This document shows positions 6,663 through 7,959 of a stretch of 7,959 bases of DNA, in pieces. Both the position numbers and the translations under genes were made by a program. The stretch's first letter is position 1; each line of letters begins with the position of its first letter. Origin of the DNA: Clostridiales bacterium UBA4039 (GTDB lineage: Bacteria > Bacillota > Clostridia > Lachnospirales > Vallitaleaceae); assembly GCA_002382805.1 (NCBI GenBank), contig DGAD01000014.1, positions 1 to 7,959 of the forward strand. The letters run 5' to 3'. Below the pieces are notes generated by a model that made no database searches, was not told the DNA's origin, and saw nothing but the letters and a program-made list of their open reading frames with translations.

Positions 6663-7640
6663 TTACATACCGCTTTTTTTAATATCAATGCGAATTAATT
6701 CGCCAAATGGTTCATCAAACCCAAATATGACCGTAATCTTTTCTGACATTTGATATACAAGCATTTTCTCTTTTTCAAAAATATAACTACTATCTGTATA
6801 TTCAGAATAGTTTACATCACAATAAGTTTTAACCTCTTGATACGAATCCCCAACACTAATACCTGAAATCAATTTAATATGTGGTGATGTGATTTGCAAT
6901 TCAGATAATTGTTGAAATTCAAATGTAAATTTGCATATCAACGCATTTTCAAGAGATTCCCTGTTACTTACTCCTGTAGCGTATCTTTTAACTTCGTGCT
7001 TATATCTTTCCTCATTAAAATAAAATACAACGCTATCGCCATAAAAATCTTCCAGTACAATATAATTATTACCAAATAATAATTTCATCTCAGAAAATGT
7101 CATCCCAATGCTAATATCTTCAGAAACAGAAAAATGGTCAATAATAACCTCAGGAGTGTCATGATTTAATAAGTCCGAAGTAACAAATCCATACGGAGAT
7201 ATACCCAACACATCCTTAGATTGTAATTTAACATAAGCCCACCTTCCACTTTCAGTACTTACCTCATATAAAACCAATACACGATCTTCAATATTTTCTT
7301 CAATTATTTCTGCCCCCATATTAGGTGCTGAATATAAATTGCTTTTTTTAAGAAGCATAGCCTTACTTTCCAAAGGCTGTGCTTCACATATTGTATATTC
7401 AAACCCCTTAGCATAGCTCTCTTCTTCGCTGATATTAACTTCATTTTGCAATTTTTCTACAAGCAATGTTGTGTTTTTCATATCGTCTTTAAGCTTTAAA
7501 AACTCATTCTCTTTTTGCTTAATAGCTATTTTTAATGTTTCCATTTCTTTTTTTGCCTCCTTTAATTGGATGTAATTATCATTTGTAGAACATCCCATTA
7601 ACATACATATGGCAATTAAAATAATAATTATTTTTTTCAT
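6663..7640 (-). CDS. Lipoprotein with coiled coil, SH3-like domain and duplicated module
   Basis: This 325-residue, surface-anchored lipoprotein starts with MKK, a hydrophobic stretch (4-15) and the lipobox LMGC, with lipidated Cys17. Met at -2 is slightly unusual. Residues 25-72 are a charged heptad-type coiled coil. About 90-158 resemble a bacterial SH3 domain (LLKKSNLYSAPN..., GRWAYVKL, SPYGFVTSDLL), a fold often used for binding cell wall. The C-terminal half contains two related units about 85 residues apart: ISIGMTFSEMK (176-186) and ISVGDSYQEVK (261-271), each followed by an acidic or aromatic strand region. This suggests an internal duplication. The pattern is reminiscent of small lipoprotein modules of the 'iGdt..evk' type, but I cannot name the family. 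GGAGAGGGG (7652-7644) precedes the ATG. It is probably the first gene of the minus-strand run, facing the plus-strand gene at the right edge. Binding partner and role are unknown. Confidence 0.85.
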   Translation of the reverse strand: MKKIIIILIAICMLMGCSTNDNYIQLKEAKKEMETLKIAIKQKENEFLKLKDDMKNTTLLVEKLQNEVNISEEESYAKGFEYTICEAQPLESKAMLLKKSNLYSAPNMGAEIIEENIEDRVLVLYEVSTESGRWAYVKLQSKDVLGISPYGFVTSDLLNHDTPEVIIDHFSVSEDISIGMTFSEMKLLFGNNYIVLEDFYGDSVVFYFNEERYKHEVKRYATGVSNRESLENALICKFTFEFQQLSELQITSPHIKLISGISVGDSYQEVKTYCDVNYSEYTDSSYIFEKEKMLVYQMSEKITVIFGFDEPFGELIRIDIKKSGM

Positions 7641-7944
7641 ATACCCCTCTCCAAAATCTCGCTTTATTCTTTAAGCAAAGTTCCTTTTTTCTATTAGTAA
7701 CTGCTCCGATAATCATGATAATCTAATTTATTCCGAAATAGAAATAAAACAAATATTGCTATACTCTGCTAATAGCCCTATTTAGGCTAATTAAAAGTAA
7801 TCGCTAAATAACCGCACGGCTATATCACTCTTCATATTTATGAGATAATTCACCTAAAAGATAGAGTGAATTACTTCAAGTTTCATTGATTCTCAGTGCA
7901 ACTGGTAGCATTTTACTCTAACTCTCATTTGGAAGGAATAAGAT
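7641..7944. other. Divergent AT-rich intergenic region
   Basis: This 304-base spacer separates the lipoprotein gene (minus) from the gene starting at 7945 (plus). I find no open frame with a ribosome site in it. Towards the lipoprotein there is a weak promoter-like pair on the minus strand (TTGTTT 7752-7747, 16-base spacer, TAAATT 7730-7725). Directly after it lies a tandem direct repeat GATAATC-AT-GATAATC (plus-strand reading, 7708-7723), which could be an operator. Nearer the plus-strand gene is an imperfectly placed inverted repeat, TAATTCAC (7846-7853) and GTGAATTA (7866-7873), with a 12-base loop and no T-run. None of these is strong. Confidence 0.5.
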
Positions 7945-7959
7945 ATGGCTCAAACAAGA
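7945..7959 (+). CDS. Start of a plus-strand gene cut by the window edge
   Basis: GGAAGGA (7931-7937) is followed seven bases later by ATG, and the window ends after five codons reading MAQTR. The ribosome site and spacing are convincing, but five residues do not identify a product. A transposase OrfA-like start is conceivable because such proteins often begin with a short basic Gln/Thr/Arg stretch, but no terminal inverted repeat was recognised upstream, so this remains a guess. Confidence 0.5.

Noticed and set aside
7771..7792. Hairpin TAGCC/GGCTA as a terminator
   Set aside because: The stem has only five pairs, no T-run follows on either strand, and no gene ends nearby.
1..7959. CRISPR array, tRNA, riboswitch or complete insertion sequence
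   Set aside because: No regularly spaced repeats, cloverleaf pattern, recognisable leader structure or paired terminal inverted repeats were seen in any gap.

Overview
The window looks like chromosome of a low-GC Gram-positive bacterium, most likely a motile member of the Clostridia (Bacillota). The DNA is AT-rich throughout, every gene has a strong purine-rich Shine-Dalgarno sequence, there is a lipobox-type lipoprotein, and the chemoreceptor has the long cytoplasmic domain and no C-terminal pentapeptide, as is usual in Firmicutes. No tRNA, rRNA, CRISPR array or complete mobile element was found.

Layout. Positions 1-121 lie outside any gene and hold a LacI-type palindromic operator (84-107). 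A LacI-family repressor gene (122-1156, minus) follows. It has a consensus sigma-A promoter and a second copy of the same operator over its predicted transcription start, so it very probably represses itself and a transcription unit that continues off the left edge. Divergent from it is a dCache-type chemoreceptor gene (1424-3439, plus). Its stop codon lies inside a perfect hairpin (3432-3453) that also works as the terminator of everything transcribed leftward from the right part of the window.

That right part is a one-directional run on the minus strand. In transcription order it contains: a coiled-coil/SH3-like lipoprotein (7640-6663), a small frameshifted gene (6627-6422), a DUF7000-like protein of unknown function (6346-5855), a small multi-pass membrane protein (5799-5374), a class I SAM methyltransferase (5338-4790), a COG3910-type AAA/ABC-like ATPase (4708-3956) and a VOC-fold protein (3847-3461). 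Each gene has its own ribosome binding site. No hairpin terminator was seen between them, so at least part of the run could be one transcript, but the products do not form a pathway I recognise and the run may simply be a string of accessory genes. At the right edge a plus-strand gene begins (7945), divergent from the lipoprotein across a 304-base spacer.

I do not see a convincing new defence or metabolic system. The most informative points are the paired repressor operators, the small gene broken by a one-base deletion, the duplicated C-terminal module of the lipoprotein, and two unusual substitutions at the signalling tip of the chemoreceptor.
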